DNA of 41,944 nucleotides from an uncultured Oscillospiraceae bacterium (GCA_934481355.1 CAKSPH010000021.1:1-41944); one strand, 5' to 3'; shown: positions 33,849 to 41,944, counted from the stretch's first letter. Numbers and translations: made by a program. The notes: generated from the sequence alone by a model not told the origin.

Positions 33849-35118
33849 GGTGATCACTACGAAACACAGAATGTTAATTATTGCAGCCGTAGCCATGACG
33901 CTTACCGGTATAACTGCCTCAGCAGCAGGGAGCGGTTTCAGCGGAGAGGACAGGCTTATTACTGCCGCTTCGGCTCCGCACGACAACAAATATACTGAAA
34001 TCCAATGGGGAGGGGATATCAAACGCGAGAACTGCGGAGTTCCCATCACTGACGGTGAGCGGCTTCTGCTACCCTGCGGAAACAAGCTGCTCGTGATTGA
34101 CGAAAAAACCGGAGCTGAGCTCTCCTCCAATGAACTTCCAGGAAAATGCTCGGAGGAGTATGCCGGAGCAAAACTCGGCACTTCCCTTCTGCTTCCGCTT
34201 GAAAGCGGAGCCGCATTGATAAATACCGACTCGCTCGCCGTAGAAAGAAGCTGGCAGTTCGGCGGAGATACGGCTTCAGACTGCGCCATAATTGATAAAA
34301 TGGGGTATTTTGCAGTTGAGTACGACGATTCCTGGGAATTCATCTGCATTGACCTTGACAGCGATTCTATCAAAAAACTATGGGACTGCGTGGTTAAGGA
34401 CAAACCATCCGCTGCGGCTGTTCAGGGGGACAATATAATCTTTGCGGCAGGAGAAAACATTTACACACATCACTACAAGGACAGTACTCCGGCAGAAGAA
34501 ATTCCGGTCGGTAAGAAAATCACCGGCTCCCCGTTTGCAACGGAATACGCGGTTTTCATCAGCACCGAAGACGGAAATGCAGGAAAATTCCGTCTGAACA
34601 GCGACGGAACATATGAAGAAGATACGCTGACATTCTGCAGGGTGGGAGCTTCGCCGTCCTCTCCGCTTTCGTGGAACGGCAGGCTGTATGTTGCGGCTGA
34701 CGACGGATTCTATATTCTGGACAACCTTAACATGGAGGTTTCATATGTCCTGAACGACATAAAGGGCGGCTGCACTCCGCAGGTGCACTACGGCAGCGGT
34801 CCCTATATATATACGGTCGCCCCGCGCGAGGACAGATGGGCCGTGTACTGCGTTCGCGACATGGACGAAGAATCCGAGCCGACTTATGCGATACTCGCAC
34901 AGATGGATGATTATTCCAAGGGAGCGTTCTGCGCTTCCGCAGAGGGAACGCTGTATTTCCTTGACGCAGTCGGACGGGTTTACGCGCTGACCATTGCACC
35001 GTTCGATGTGCTCGGACTTATAATACGGCTGGTCGTCCTTCTTGCACTGATGGCTCTTGTTTTCATATGGTTCAAGAAAATGGCTGACCGCCGTGCTTCA
35101 CTTCGTCCGAAATACTGA
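33838..35118 (+). CDS. Secreted or membrane-anchored PQQ-like beta-propeller protein
   Basis: A 426-residue protein with an N-terminal signal-like helix (HRMLIIAAVAMTLTGITASAAG), a series of beta-blade repeats (GERLLLPCGNKLLVIDEKTG, YFAVEYDDSWEFICIDLDS, GRLYVAADDGFYILDN, GTLYFLDAVGRVYAL) and a C-terminal membrane helix at about 396-415 followed by a basic tail. No PQQ-dehydrogenase catalytic residues are apparent, so it is probably a structural or binding propeller. The ATG at 33838 overlaps addA. A strong GAGGTGA (33847-33853) lies inside the frame and is best spaced for an ACG at 33859, or less well for the ATG at 33871; the true start is therefore uncertain. Confidence 0.85.
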   Translation: MTYEVITTKHRMLIIAAVAMTLTGITASAAGSGFSGEDRLITAASAPHDNKYTEIQWGGDIKRENCGVPITDGERLLLPCGNKLLVIDEKTGAELSSNELPGKCSEEYAGAKLGTSLLLPLESGAALINTDSLAVERSWQFGGDTASDCAIIDKMGYFAVEYDDSWEFICIDLDSDSIKKLWDCVVKDKPSAAAVQGDNIIFAAGENIYTHHYKDSTPAEEIPVGKKITGSPFATEYAVFISTEDGNAGKFRLNSDGTYEEDTLTFCRVGASPSSPLSWNGRLYVAADDGFYILDNLNMEVSYVLNDIKGGCTPQVHYGSGPYIYTVAPREDRWAVYCVRDMDEESEPTYAILAQMDDYSKGAFCASAEGTLYFLDAVGRVYALTIAPFDVLGLIIRLVVLLALMALVFIWFKKMADRRASLRPKY

Positions 35119-35162
35119 TTTTCAAATTCTCAGTTAATAGAAGAATATTTTTACAAACTCTA

Positions 35163-35191
35163 TTGATTTTTCTGCGAGAATGTTGTATAAT
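35163..35191 (+). promoter_or_regulatory. Sigma-A promoter of cheV
   Basis: TTGATT (35163-35168) and TATAAT (35186-35191) are 17 bases apart. The transcript should start near 35198 and have a leader of about 70 bases. The same TTGATT -35 element is used by the DHH and pfkB promoters. Confidence 0.85.
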
Positions 35192-35207
35192 ATAGATAAA
35201 TCATAGA

Positions 35208-35237
35208 GTATCTGCACGTTACCAAGTACGGAGATAC
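35208..35237 (+). promoter_or_regulatory. Hairpin in the cheV leader
   Basis: GTATCT (35208-35213) pairs with AGATAC (35232-35237), and an inner CGT/ACG pairing is possible. It would lie about 10-40 bases into the mRNA, upstream of the AAAGGAG ribosome-binding site. It has no T-run and matches no riboswitch I know; a 5' stability element is the simplest explanation. Confidence 0.45.
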
Positions 35238-35267
35238 CCGACAATATCATGCAAAGGAGCGTCCGCA

Positions 35268-36161
35268 ATGGAAAGCAATATACTCTTAGAAAGCGGCACA
35301 AACGAGCTTGAAGTGCTTGAGTTCATGGTCGGTGAACAGAGCTTTGGCATTAACATTGCCAAAGTTATCGAAATAATGAACTATCAGAAAATGGTTCCGG
35401 TTCCTGATTCACACCCGGCATTCGAGGGCGTTTTCACACCACGGGATAAGGTTATTTCTGTAATCAACCTTCACACCATACTCCACAAGGAAAGCCCGGA
35501 TCCCGAACACGACCTGCTTATCATCTGCCACTTCAACGGCAAGGATGTAGGATTCCATGTTTCATCTGTAAAGGGAATACAGCGTATTTCCTGGGAGGAC
35601 ATCGAAAAGCCGCCGGCAATGACAGGAGATAAGGCGCACAATATCGCTACGGGCATTGCAAAGTTCAAGGACAGGATCGTTCTTATCCTTGATTTCGAGA
35701 AGATCGTATCCGATATGGATCCCACGGCTGCATTTGATACCTCCGGAGTAGCGCATACCACTACTGATAAGGAAAATAAGCATATCGTCATTGCAGAGGA
35801 TTCTCCGTTCCTGAATACGCTTATCGTGAACACGCTTCACGACGCGGGATACAAGAATGTAGTCCACTTTGATAACGGCAAGGACGCATGGGACTATGTA
35901 AGCGCTCACAAGGATCTTGGCGGAAATATTCTCGACCAGATCTCCTGCATTATCAGCGATATTGAAATGCCTAAGATGGACGGTCATCACCTGACAAAGC
36001 AGATAAAGGACGACCCGGTGCTCAAGGCTATCCCGGTTTATCTTTTCTCTTCCCTTATCAACGAGCAGATGCGTATTAAGGGTGAAAGCGTCGGCGCAGA
36101 TGGTCAGTTCTCCAAGCCGCAGATCGGTCAGCTTATTCAGTACATAAACGAACATGTATAA
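35268..36161 (+). CDS. cheV: CheV: CheW domain fused to a response-regulator receiver
   Basis: A 297-residue chemotaxis coupling protein. Residues about 12-150 are a CheW domain (FGINIAKVIEIM, VFTPRDKVISVINL) that would bridge receptors and CheA. Residues about 171-297 are a receiver domain with acidic D178, phospho-acceptor D231 in ISDIEMPKMDG, S261/S262 and K283. Phosphorylation is thought to tune receptor adaptation. AAAGGAGCG precedes the ATG. No other chemotaxis or flagellar gene is present, and the gene has its own promoter and terminators, so its partners must be elsewhere. Confidence 0.93.
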   Translation: MESNILLESGTNELEVLEFMVGEQSFGINIAKVIEIMNYQKMVPVPDSHPAFEGVFTPRDKVISVINLHTILHKESPDPEHDLLIICHFNGKDVGFHVSSVKGIQRISWEDIEKPPAMTGDKAHNIATGIAKFKDRIVLILDFEKIVSDMDPTAAFDTSGVAHTTTDKENKHIVIAEDSPFLNTLIVNTLHDAGYKNVVHFDNGKDAWDYVSAHKDLGGNILDQISCIISDIEMPKMDGHHLTKQIKDDPVLKAIPVYLFSSLINEQMRIKGESVGADGQFSKPQIGQLIQYINEHV

Positions 36162-36167
36162 ACCAAT

Positions 36168-36193
36168 AGGGGCTGCTTTTGGCAGTCCCTTTA
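36168..36193 (+). terminator. First terminator of cheV
   Basis: AGGGGCTGC (36168-36176) pairs with GCAGTCCCT (36182-36190), with one G-T pair and a short T-rich loop, followed by TTA. The T-run is short, so it may be incomplete on its own. Confidence 0.65.
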
Positions 36194-36203
36194 TTGCTGC
36201 ATG

Positions 36204-36234
36204 AAAAAGGGAGAGTCGCCTCTCCCTCTTTTTT
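36204..36234. terminator. Bidirectional terminator between cheV and yfhO
   Basis: GGGAGAG (36209-36215) pairs with CTCTCCC (36220-36226). The stem is preceded by AAAAA and followed by CTTTTTT, so it can stop transcription from both sides. The yfhO stop codon directly adjoins it. Confidence 0.88.
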
Positions 36235-38938
36235 ATTCCTGCTCTGCCTTTACAGCTTCTTCAGCCTTTTTTCTGCGCTGTTCATCGGTTCTTCTTATCC
36301 AGTCGGTTACAAGAAGCATAACTGCAAGTCCTGCCATGCCAACTCCGGTCAGTATAAGCCCTGTGCTAAGACCCGCAGGATAGAAATCCAACACGATAGT
36401 ATGCTCTCCCTCCGGAACGGACAGGCATAGCAGCGAATCCGAAAGGGTTGTTTCCAGACTGACGTATTCTCCGTCTATCGTGGCGGTCCAGCCTTCCTCT
36501 GCCGGTATTGTTGTGAACAGTGCGCAGTCCTCAGCAGCGCTGACTTTCAGCTCCAGAGTACAGCCGCCTGTTCTGGTGAGTTCTGTATCTGCATTAAGAT
36601 TCTGAATAGTTGAATTGAACTTATCAAGCGCTGCTTCATCAATATAATAGAACCATGCGTTCGTAAAATAAACCACATCATCAAGAAGCTTGAGCTTTAC
36701 CCGGAACTGATCTCCCTTTTTATAGGTTCCCAGATATTCAATGCTGTAATTTTCGTACAGGAAATAATTTCCACGGTATACTTCATTGACGAAAAGCTGG
36801 GTTTCACGCTCGTACTTGGTTGGCAGATACATATAAACCGGTCCGTCCGCCGAAGCTGTAACAGTATAAGATATCCACGCGTCTGCGTCTGCGTTGGATT
36901 TACGGTAACTGTAATGTGCGTCCGTTGTGGAGCCTATGCGTATATTATCGCTGTCGAAAGTCACGTCGTCTATCGCCTTGAAAATTGCCCCGCCCTTTTT
37001 TCCTGTAAGCATGAGCGCAAGTTTGTTCTGAGCCTGAAACGGCGAGTACTCGTTGATATCGTATCCGATTATATTCTTATCCGCGAGATATGCAATACCA
37101 AGGTCGTCGGTATTTTTATAAACTTTTATCGCTGTATCCGTTTCAACCGGCACTGTTTCCGTATAGGGAACGGTCTTTTTATCTGTGGCGAAAATATAGC
37201 GTACCCCGAATACATCGTCAGTGAACATCGTTGCGCCATCGTATCTTGTATAGTGCTCCCTGCCGGCAAATCCCAGTGATTTAAGCAGCTCAATGGTACG
37301 GGCGTTCAATGTGCTGGAGCTGTGGCTCATTCCGTACATTCTTAGTGCGATAGGATCATTGACGCAGCGATGAAACGTCTTTTCCATACGGTAGAAATCC
37401 GGATCGCTTTCATGAATCTGCTCAGTCACTTCACGGGTCAGCGGGATATCCCAGCGGTAGCTTTCCCGTGTTGAAAAGACAATATCATCATGCATCCGGT
37501 AGAGGGATTGAGCCGTGTTTAATCCGGCCTCCGCGCATATGAATGAGACAAGCGAAATGCAAAGTACTTTGCTTGCCATCTTTCTGCGGTAAACCCATGT
37601 AAGAATCAACACTATCGCCAGAATAACAAGTGGAATCCCGACAGTCAAAACCTGATCGTAGTGCTCTCCATCGTCCGCAAGATCAGCATAAAGCAGCATT
37701 GCAAGAAGTATCACAAATGCCTTTCCAAAGCTCTTCCCGGGAACTTTATTTAGCTTGTCAAAAGCCTGAGCCCCGAAAACTATCAGCAGAAAGCTCACCA
37801 TGAATGAATAACGGTAAGGGAGCCAGTTCGGCATCTGACCGCCGTGCCACATCATATCTACCGGACGGATATACATACAAAGCACCATGAATCCGATAAA
37901 TACCGCGCCTGATATCCGCTCGCGAGCCTTGAAGCTGCGGCAGGTGAAATACATTATCGCGCATACAAGCGCAAGGGTCCCGCAGTAAAGTATCGGCATT
38001 CCTTCCATGCGGACGGTGTCGTACTCCGTTGGAAACAGCTTGATGAAAATATCAGCGATATTGAAATTCTCAGCCAGCGAATAATCCGGGTCGGAAAACT
38101 CAAATTTTCCATTAGACAGCGATTTGTAAACCGGAAGTATCATGAAGCACGACATAAGAATAGCGCACACCGAGCCGGCACCATACATCAGAACCGAGCC
38201 GCAGTACTCGCCAAACTGCTTGTTGGCACTCTTGCCGGAGCAAATGTACCACAGAAAATACAGCGCCGAGAAAATTCCTATCATATATCCGATATAGAAA
38301 TTCGCAACGAATATATATACCATTGAAAACACATAGAGAATGAATTTTCTCTTGTCGCAGATGCGCTCCACACCCATTGCAATCAGTGGAAGAGCGACGA
38401 TTCCGTCAAGCCACATTGGGTTCATGGTCTGCACTATAAAGTAACCGCACAGCGCCCACATTACCGAGAAAGAAACAGTCGTTGCACGGGAACAGCCACG
38501 GTGCCTGCGCAGGAAAAAGGCGCAGGTAAGTCCTGCCGCGCCCGCTTTTGCAAGCATCATTGTCATAAGCCCTTCCGTGATAAATTCACGAGGGTATATC
38601 CATACCAGCAGATTGAACGGGCTCGCAAGGTAGTAACCGATTATACCCATGAATTCGCCGGACAGGTTGCGGCTCCAGCTATACCATATGCTTTCCTTTC
38701 CGGCAAACACATCGTACATATAGTCGTAATAGTAGACATACTGTGCATTCAGGTCAAGGGAAAGCACCGAGCGCTCCCCGAAAGGCCAGACCTGAAATAT
38801 AATATATGAAACAAAGAGAATCGCAGCAGGCAAAAGGAACGACAGCCAGTAAGCCCGGCTGTCTGCGATCGCTTTTCCTGTGCGGAGCGCAGTGCGCTTC
38901 GCAATATCGATAGTCCGTTTATTTTCTGTCTGTTCCAT
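36233..38938 (-). CDS. yfhO: YfhO-family membrane glycosyltransferase
   Basis: A 901-residue GT-C-type integral membrane protein. It begins with a cytoplasmic stretch of about 30 residues, then a helix (YWLSFLLPAAILFVSYIIF) and an external loop with SLDLNAQYVYYYDYMYD, typical of YfhO. A dozen or so helices follow up to about residue 480, then a large external beta-rich domain and a last helix near 860-880. In Bacillus and Listeria YfhO-type proteins take GlcNAc from a lipid carrier and add it to lipoteichoic acid. The gene overlaps the CsbB-like glycosyltransferase by 20 bases; CGGAGGAAAG precedes the ATG. The acceptor in this organism is inferred. Confidence 0.9.
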   Translation of the reverse strand: MEQTENKRTIDIAKRTALRTGKAIADSRAYWLSFLLPAAILFVSYIIFQVWPFGERSVLSLDLNAQYVYYYDYMYDVFAGKESIWYSWSRNLSGEFMGIIGYYLASPFNLLVWIYPREFITEGLMTMMLAKAGAAGLTCAFFLRRHRGCSRATTVSFSVMWALCGYFIVQTMNPMWLDGIVALPLIAMGVERICDKRKFILYVFSMVYIFVANFYIGYMIGIFSALYFLWYICSGKSANKQFGEYCGSVLMYGAGSVCAILMSCFMILPVYKSLSNGKFEFSDPDYSLAENFNIADIFIKLFPTEYDTVRMEGMPILYCGTLALVCAIMYFTCRSFKARERISGAVFIGFMVLCMYIRPVDMMWHGGQMPNWLPYRYSFMVSFLLIVFGAQAFDKLNKVPGKSFGKAFVILLAMLLYADLADDGEHYDQVLTVGIPLVILAIVLILTWVYRRKMASKVLCISLVSFICAEAGLNTAQSLYRMHDDIVFSTRESYRWDIPLTREVTEQIHESDPDFYRMEKTFHRCVNDPIALRMYGMSHSSSTLNARTIELLKSLGFAGREHYTRYDGATMFTDDVFGVRYIFATDKKTVPYTETVPVETDTAIKVYKNTDDLGIAYLADKNIIGYDINEYSPFQAQNKLALMLTGKKGGAIFKAIDDVTFDSDNIRIGSTTDAHYSYRKSNADADAWISYTVTASADGPVYMYLPTKYERETQLFVNEVYRGNYFLYENYSIEYLGTYKKGDQFRVKLKLLDDVVYFTNAWFYYIDEAALDKFNSTIQNLNADTELTRTGGCTLELKVSAAEDCALFTTIPAEEGWTATIDGEYVSLETTLSDSLLCLSVPEGEHTIVLDFYPAGLSTGLILTGVGMAGLAVMLLVTDWIRRTDEQRRKKAEEAVKAEQE

Positions 38939-39854
38939 TCTTTCCTCCGGTAGTGCGGGCGATTATGTAGCGTGGGCGCTGCTTTATCTCCTCGTAAATC
39001 TTTGAAAGGTAGTAACCGATAATTCCGACCCCAAGCAGAACGCAGGCTCCGGTAATGAGTATAAGCAGAATAACGGTAGAGAATCCCTCCGCCGCCTGCC
39101 CGCAGAAATACTTCACAAGCGTCTGTATTCCGAGTACCAGCGCCATTATTCCGAAAATCACGCCGACCCATGTTATCAGATGAATAGGCACATTTGTGAA
39201 TGAAGTTATATTATTCAGCGCAAAGCGAAAAAGACTCTTCATACTGAATTTACTTTTTCCTGCCGCGCGGGGCTGAACGTCAAACTCCACGCGCTCCGTC
39301 GTGAACCCAACCCAGCTTGAAAGCGCACGGAAAAAAGTAATACGCTCCGGAAGCTCATTCAGTGCGTTTATAACTTTTCTGTCCATGAGCTTGTAATCGC
39401 TCGCCCCGTCCAGATTTATCCCCGATGAGGTTTTCATCATACGGTAGAAGCTCTTTGCGAAAAGCTTGTGCATGAACCCTTCCCTGCCGCGGGAGCGCTT
39501 CACAGCCTCGACTACCTCCGCGCCGCCCTGCCATAAACGATACATCTGCGGTATAAGCTCCGGCGGGTGCTGAAGATCACAGTCAATCACAACAGCGCAG
39601 TCGCCGGACGCATTTTTCAGTCCGGCGAAAATAGCTCCCTCCTTGCCGAAATTACGCGAAAAGCCAATTCCACGCACATTTTCATCACGCTTTGACACGT
39701 CGCAGATTTTTTTCCACGTTTCGTCAGAAGAGCCGTCGTCAACAAAAATAAGCTCGTATGAAATGTTCTCTTTTGCCAGGATTCCGGCGATCACGGACGA
39801 AGTGTTAATAATGTTATCGTTTTCATTATAAGATGGTATTATGACTGAAAGCAT
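38919..39854 (-). CDS. csbB: CsbB/GtrB-like polyprenyl-phosphate glycosyltransferase
   Basis: A GT2-family enzyme of about 311 residues. The catalytic domain carries VIIPSYNENDN, FVDDGSSDETW and the metal-binding VIDCDLQHPPE motif. Two membrane helices lie near the C-terminus (IHLITWVGVIFGIMALVLGI and STVILLILITGACVLLGVGI). These enzymes load a sugar onto undecaprenyl phosphate for use outside the cell. The overlap with yfhO repeats the csbB-yfhO pair of Bacillus. The ATG used has AAAGGG nine bases upstream; a GTG 21 bases earlier is in frame but overlaps the YjbQ gene and lacks a good site. Confidence 0.9.
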   Translation of the reverse strand: MLSVIIPSYNENDNIINTSSVIAGILAKENISYELIFVDDGSSDETWKKICDVSKRDENVRGIGFSRNFGKEGAIFAGLKNASGDCAVVIDCDLQHPPELIPQMYRLWQGGAEVVEAVKRSRGREGFMHKLFAKSFYRMMKTSSGINLDGASDYKLMDRKVINALNELPERITFFRALSSWVGFTTERVEFDVQPRAAGKSKFSMKSLFRFALNNITSFTNVPIHLITWVGVIFGIMALVLGIQTLVKYFCGQAAEGFSTVILLILITGACVLLGVGIIGYYLSKIYEEIKQRPRYIIARTTGGKNGTDRK

Positions 39855-39867
39855 TGCAAAATTCCCT

Positions 39868-40275
39868 TTATTCACCGATTATCTTGACCAGAACGGTCTT
39901 ATCACGGCAGCCGTCAAAATCGCCGTACATAATGAACTGATGCTGTCCAAGGTCAAGGCGTCCGTCAGAAACAGGGACCGTTACACTCGAACCAAGGAGC
40001 ATCTGTTTCATGTGAGCTGCTCCTGCTGATATGTAATCCACCTTATAGCTGCTTTCCTCAGGAACAAGCTTGCTGAGCAGTTTTTTCCAGTCCTCATAAA
40101 GCCCCTCGCGGTCATTTTCAAGAAAAATAGCAGATGTAGTATGCTGAGAACATACAACACAGATACCATCAAACACATGACTTCTGCGAACGCATTCCTC
40201 GACCTCATACGACAGGTTAAGGAACTGCTCGCGCTCGTCCGTGTTCACCATCAATTCAAATCTGTACGTTTTCAT
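39868..40275 (-). CDS. yjbQ: YjbQ family protein (UPF0047)
   Basis: A 135-residue protein of the YjbQ family. Diagnostic segments are CSQHTTSAIFLEND near residue 42-55, AAHMKQMLLGSSVTVPVSDGRLDLGQHQ, and the end VLVKIIGE. Family members form trimers and have weak thiamine-phosphate synthase activity; the physiological role is not settled. It lies 13 bases upstream of the CsbB-like gene in the same operon, with no obvious connection to sugar transfer. GGAGAAATC precedes the ATG. Confidence 0.93.
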   Translation of the reverse strand: MKTYRFELMVNTDEREQFLNLSYEVEECVRRSHVFDGICVVCSQHTTSAIFLENDREGLYEDWKKLLSKLVPEESSYKVDYISAGAAHMKQMLLGSSVTVPVSDGRLDLGQHQFIMYGDFDGCRDKTVLVKIIGE

Positions 40276-40304
40276 GGCTGATTTCTCCTTTTAAAGATTC
40301 TGCC

Positions 40305-41045
40305 TTAGCTGTCAGTTTCTTTTACGGTAAGCGTTCCCTTTTCCAGAGACGCATGGATAAGATCGCCGCCGCCGTTGAAGCTGTATACATAGCTTCCTGC
40401 ATAATTCCCGCGGATCAGTTCGGTGCTGAGGACGCCGGTATCCGTTTCGAAATCCAGCGCCACGCTGCTCCCTCTCGGGAATGTAATCTCAGCGTTGCCG
40501 GAACGTGAAAGTATACTGCTGCCGGGGATCACACGGTAAAACCCAAGTATAATGCCGCCGCTTGCAGTCGTAAAGCTGCACAGTGACCGTGTATTCTCAG
40601 AAACTATATCCCCGCTGTTCGTCACAGCGGTTATCTTATCGCTGTCCACTGCGCCAAGCTCTATGCTGCCGGAAACGGTATATATCAGGATATCGCGGTA
40701 GTACTCCTTTGGAAGGTAAAGCTTCATATAATGCTCTGTTCCCTTTTCAGCGAAAAGGGAAATCACAAATTCGTCGCTTTCGGTTATTGACAGGGAATTA
40801 TCACCTAACTCCGCGACAAGCGGAACATCATTCTGATAAACGAACCTGATATCATCGCCGTCGTACGGAATGAGCTCAACGTTAGTTTTCAGAAGGTCTA
40901 TATTTATATATTCACATAGCGGAAATGTCTTGTCGCCGCTTTTTACTGAACCTAAGCTCCTCCCGGGGAAGAAAAAAGCCAGCGCCGCAAATAAAACGGC
41001 AAGAACACCGGAAATTATCAGAAGTCTGTTGATGATCCGCTCCAT
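40305..41045 (-). CDS. DUF4097-type membrane-anchored beta-helix protein
   Basis: A 246-residue protein with one N-terminal membrane helix (LLIISGVLAVLFAALAFFF) and an outside domain of repeated short beta strands (VSGSIELGAVDSDKITAVTN, SGDIVSENTRSL, SGGIILGFYRV). This is the pattern of DUF4097, a head-to-tail beta-helix often described as a putative adhesin. The ATG used is 30 bases inside the longest frame because AGGGGGAGGG precedes it. It follows the small membrane gene by ten bases. In many Firmicutes such genes accompany a PadR regulator and a DUF1700 protein involved in envelope stress; no PadR is visible in this window. Confidence 0.85.
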   Translation of the reverse strand: MERIINRLLIISGVLAVLFAALAFFFPGRSLGSVKSGDKTFPLCEYINIDLLKTNVELIPYDGDDIRFVYQNDVPLVAELGDNSLSITESDEFVISLFAEKGTEHYMKLYLPKEYYRDILIYTVSGSIELGAVDSDKITAVTNSGDIVSENTRSLCSFTTASGGIILGFYRVIPGSSILSRSGNAEITFPRGSSVALDFETDTGVLSTELIRGNYAGSYVYSFNGGGDLIHASLEKGTLTVKETDS

Positions 41046-41055
41046 AGCCCTCCCC

Positions 41056-41388
41056 CTAAAGAGGCTTCCAGCCAAGAAGCAAATCGCACTTCCTGCGAAC
41101 CCTCACATATAGCCTGGAAACTGCGAATCCCGCCTTAACAGCCGCCAGGCCGAAAAATGCCGCCCCGAATGAAGCTGCAAGTCCGCCAAACAGCATAAGC
41201 TCAGGAGAAAGCGACGTAACGATGAACTGTGCATTGAACAGCTTTACAGCGAATCCAAGAACGCAGATCATCAGTCCGGCCGGGAAAACGAAAACAGCCA
41301 CGGAAAGCAGCACGAGCATAACAGCAAATACCGCCAGAAAACCCAAAATAAAACCGAGCCTCAGTGCAAGTACCTTTGCAGCTTTCAC
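41056..41388 (-). CDS. Small membrane protein, possibly a reduced DUF1700-like partner
   Basis: A 110-residue protein with two or three membrane helices (GFILGFLAVFAVMLVLLSVAVFV, ICVLGFAVKLF and GGLAASFGAAFFGLAAVKAGF) and a basic C-terminal tail (YVRVRRKCDLLLGWK). It resembles the membrane part of DUF1700-type proteins, which commonly sit next to DUF4097 proteins, but the cytoplasmic N-terminal domain is missing. The GTG used has GGAGGTGAG directly upstream; an in-frame ATG 21 bases earlier would place that site inside the gene. Function is unknown. Confidence 0.78.
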   Translation of the reverse strand: MKAAKVLALRLGFILGFLAVFAVMLVLLSVAVFVFPAGLMICVLGFAVKLFNAQFIVTSLSPELMLFGGLAASFGAAFFGLAAVKAGFAVSRLYVRVRRKCDLLLGWKPL

Positions 41389-41417
41389 GCACTCACCTCC
41401 ATGATACAATCACTTTT

Positions 41418-41944
41418 TTATGCTTCGTTTTTCTTCCATTTTCTTGTCAGCATAGGGAGGATCATTCCGCCAAGCGCGTTGCCAAGAACGACTACTATAA
41501 CGAATGTAAGATTCCGCGGAGTGAATGTCTGCTCTCCTATGGCTGCGCCATTGTAGAAAGAGTTCGCAATGGAGTGGTCAAATCCACTGAAAATAAAGAC
41601 GGGTACGCACAGGAACACTCCTATTTTCTGACCGCGCTTCCAGAGGTCAACCGCAAGATACATAAGCAGTCCGCAGAGAATGGAGGAAAGGATCCACTTA
41701 CCGGGCGCTGCCTCCAGCTTAGCTGCGTAGCTTGCACGCGCTGACTCTGCAATATCAGGCAGGCAGACGCTCACCATAATTCCCATAATAAATGTAGTAA
41801 GGAGATTTACAACAAGAATCAGCAGAACCAGCTTTATGTACTTGAAATCCCTGAAATTTTCAGCGATGTAGCCTACTTTGCCGGTGTACAGGTTGAACCC
41901 GTACTCGCATATGGCAAAAAGCCCCAGCGAGAACAGTATAGCCC
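41418..41944 (-). CDS. Formate/nitrite transporter (FNT) family channel, 5' end beyond the window
   Basis: The visible 175 codons cover the C-terminal two-thirds of an FNT-family channel. The frame stays open to the right edge, and the internal ATG at 41786 is not the start. Recognisable features are LGLFAICEYGFNLYTGKVGY, the helix LVLLILVVNLLTTFIMGI, SGFDHSIANSFYN (FNT pore histidine region) and VVVLGNALGGMILPM. These pentameric channels pass formate, nitrite or hydrosulfide with protons. The gene is followed 29 bases later by the small membrane protein. Formate is a likely substrate in an anaerobe, but this is inference. Confidence 0.88.
   Translation of the reverse strand, partial: AILFSLGLFAICEYGFNLYTGKVGYIAENFRDFKYIKLVLLILVVNLLTTFIMGIMVSVCLPDIAESARASYAAKLEAAPGKWILSSILCGLLMYLAVDLWKRGQKIGVFLCVPVFIFSGFDHSIANSFYNGAAIGEQTFTPRNLTFVIVVVLGNALGGMILPMLTRKWKKNEA

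Noticed and set aside
35198..35267. A riboswitch in the cheV leader
   Set aside because: Only a simple hairpin is present, and none of the conserved bases of GEMM, purine, SAM or other known classes could be matched.
1..41944. tRNA, rRNA or CRISPR array
   Set aside because: No cloverleaf ending in CCA, no rRNA-like stretch and no regularly spaced direct repeats were seen. The palindromes at 237-523 are inverted and irregular, unlike a CRISPR array.

Overview
The window reads as chromosome from a low-to-mid GC Gram-positive anaerobe of the Oscillospirales/Ruminococcus type. The evidence is the gene content: a SpoVT-type AbrB N-terminus, SpoIVB peptidase, AddAB, DeoB, a large GH3 glycosidase, a csbB/yfhO-like pair and an FNT transporter. 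Promoters are close to the sigma-A consensus and ribosome-binding sites are strong GGAGG types. The family assignment is inference; no rRNA or tRNA is present to confirm it.

Region 1 (1-895) is a small accessory scar. It follows the first ten codons of a SpoVT/AbrB-like regulator. It holds nested inverted repeats, a frameshifted fragment of a Fic/DOC gene, and a fragment of an IS1182-type transposase that stops just before the mrp gene.

Region 2 (896-14177, minus strand) is a closely packed run of 13 genes read from a promoter at about 14240. In transcription order: tmk, a DUF2156 protein, a DJ-1/PfpI protein, 5-formyl-THF cyclo-ligase, mltG, a U32 tRNA hydroxylation protein (trhP-like), a zinc-ribbon membrane protein, a TPM-tail membrane protein, a GH3 glycosidase, an unknown protein, deoB, a second unknown protein, and mrp. 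These are mostly nucleotide, folate, envelope and tRNA housekeeping genes.

Region 3 (14262-21365, minus strand) holds a DHH phosphoesterase with its own promoter and terminator. Upstream of it lies a probable operon of a nitrilase-family amidohydrolase, a divergent tubulin-like protein and a large membrane transglutaminase. A consensus promoter at 21337-21365 precedes this operon. It is the most unusual gene set in the window.

Region 4 (21440-23550) has a minus-strand XRE regulator/membrane protein pair and a divergently read spoIVB that ends in a clear terminator.

Region 5 (23597-35118, plus strand) is an operon of a PfkB sugar kinase, a HAD phosphatase fused to a nuclease-like domain and a winged helix, addB, addA and a membrane-anchored beta-propeller protein. 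Four of the five genes are joined by overlapping ends. Coupling the HAD fusion to the AddAB recombination nuclease is the second noteworthy arrangement.

Region 6 (35163-36234) is a stand-alone cheV with its own promoter, leader hairpin and tandem terminators.

Region 7 (36233-41944, minus strand) is an envelope operon, read from beyond the right edge: FNT channel (5' end missing), small membrane protein, DUF4097 protein, YjbQ family protein, CsbB-like glycosyltransferase and YfhO. The last two are the pair known in Bacillus to glycosylate lipoteichoic acid.
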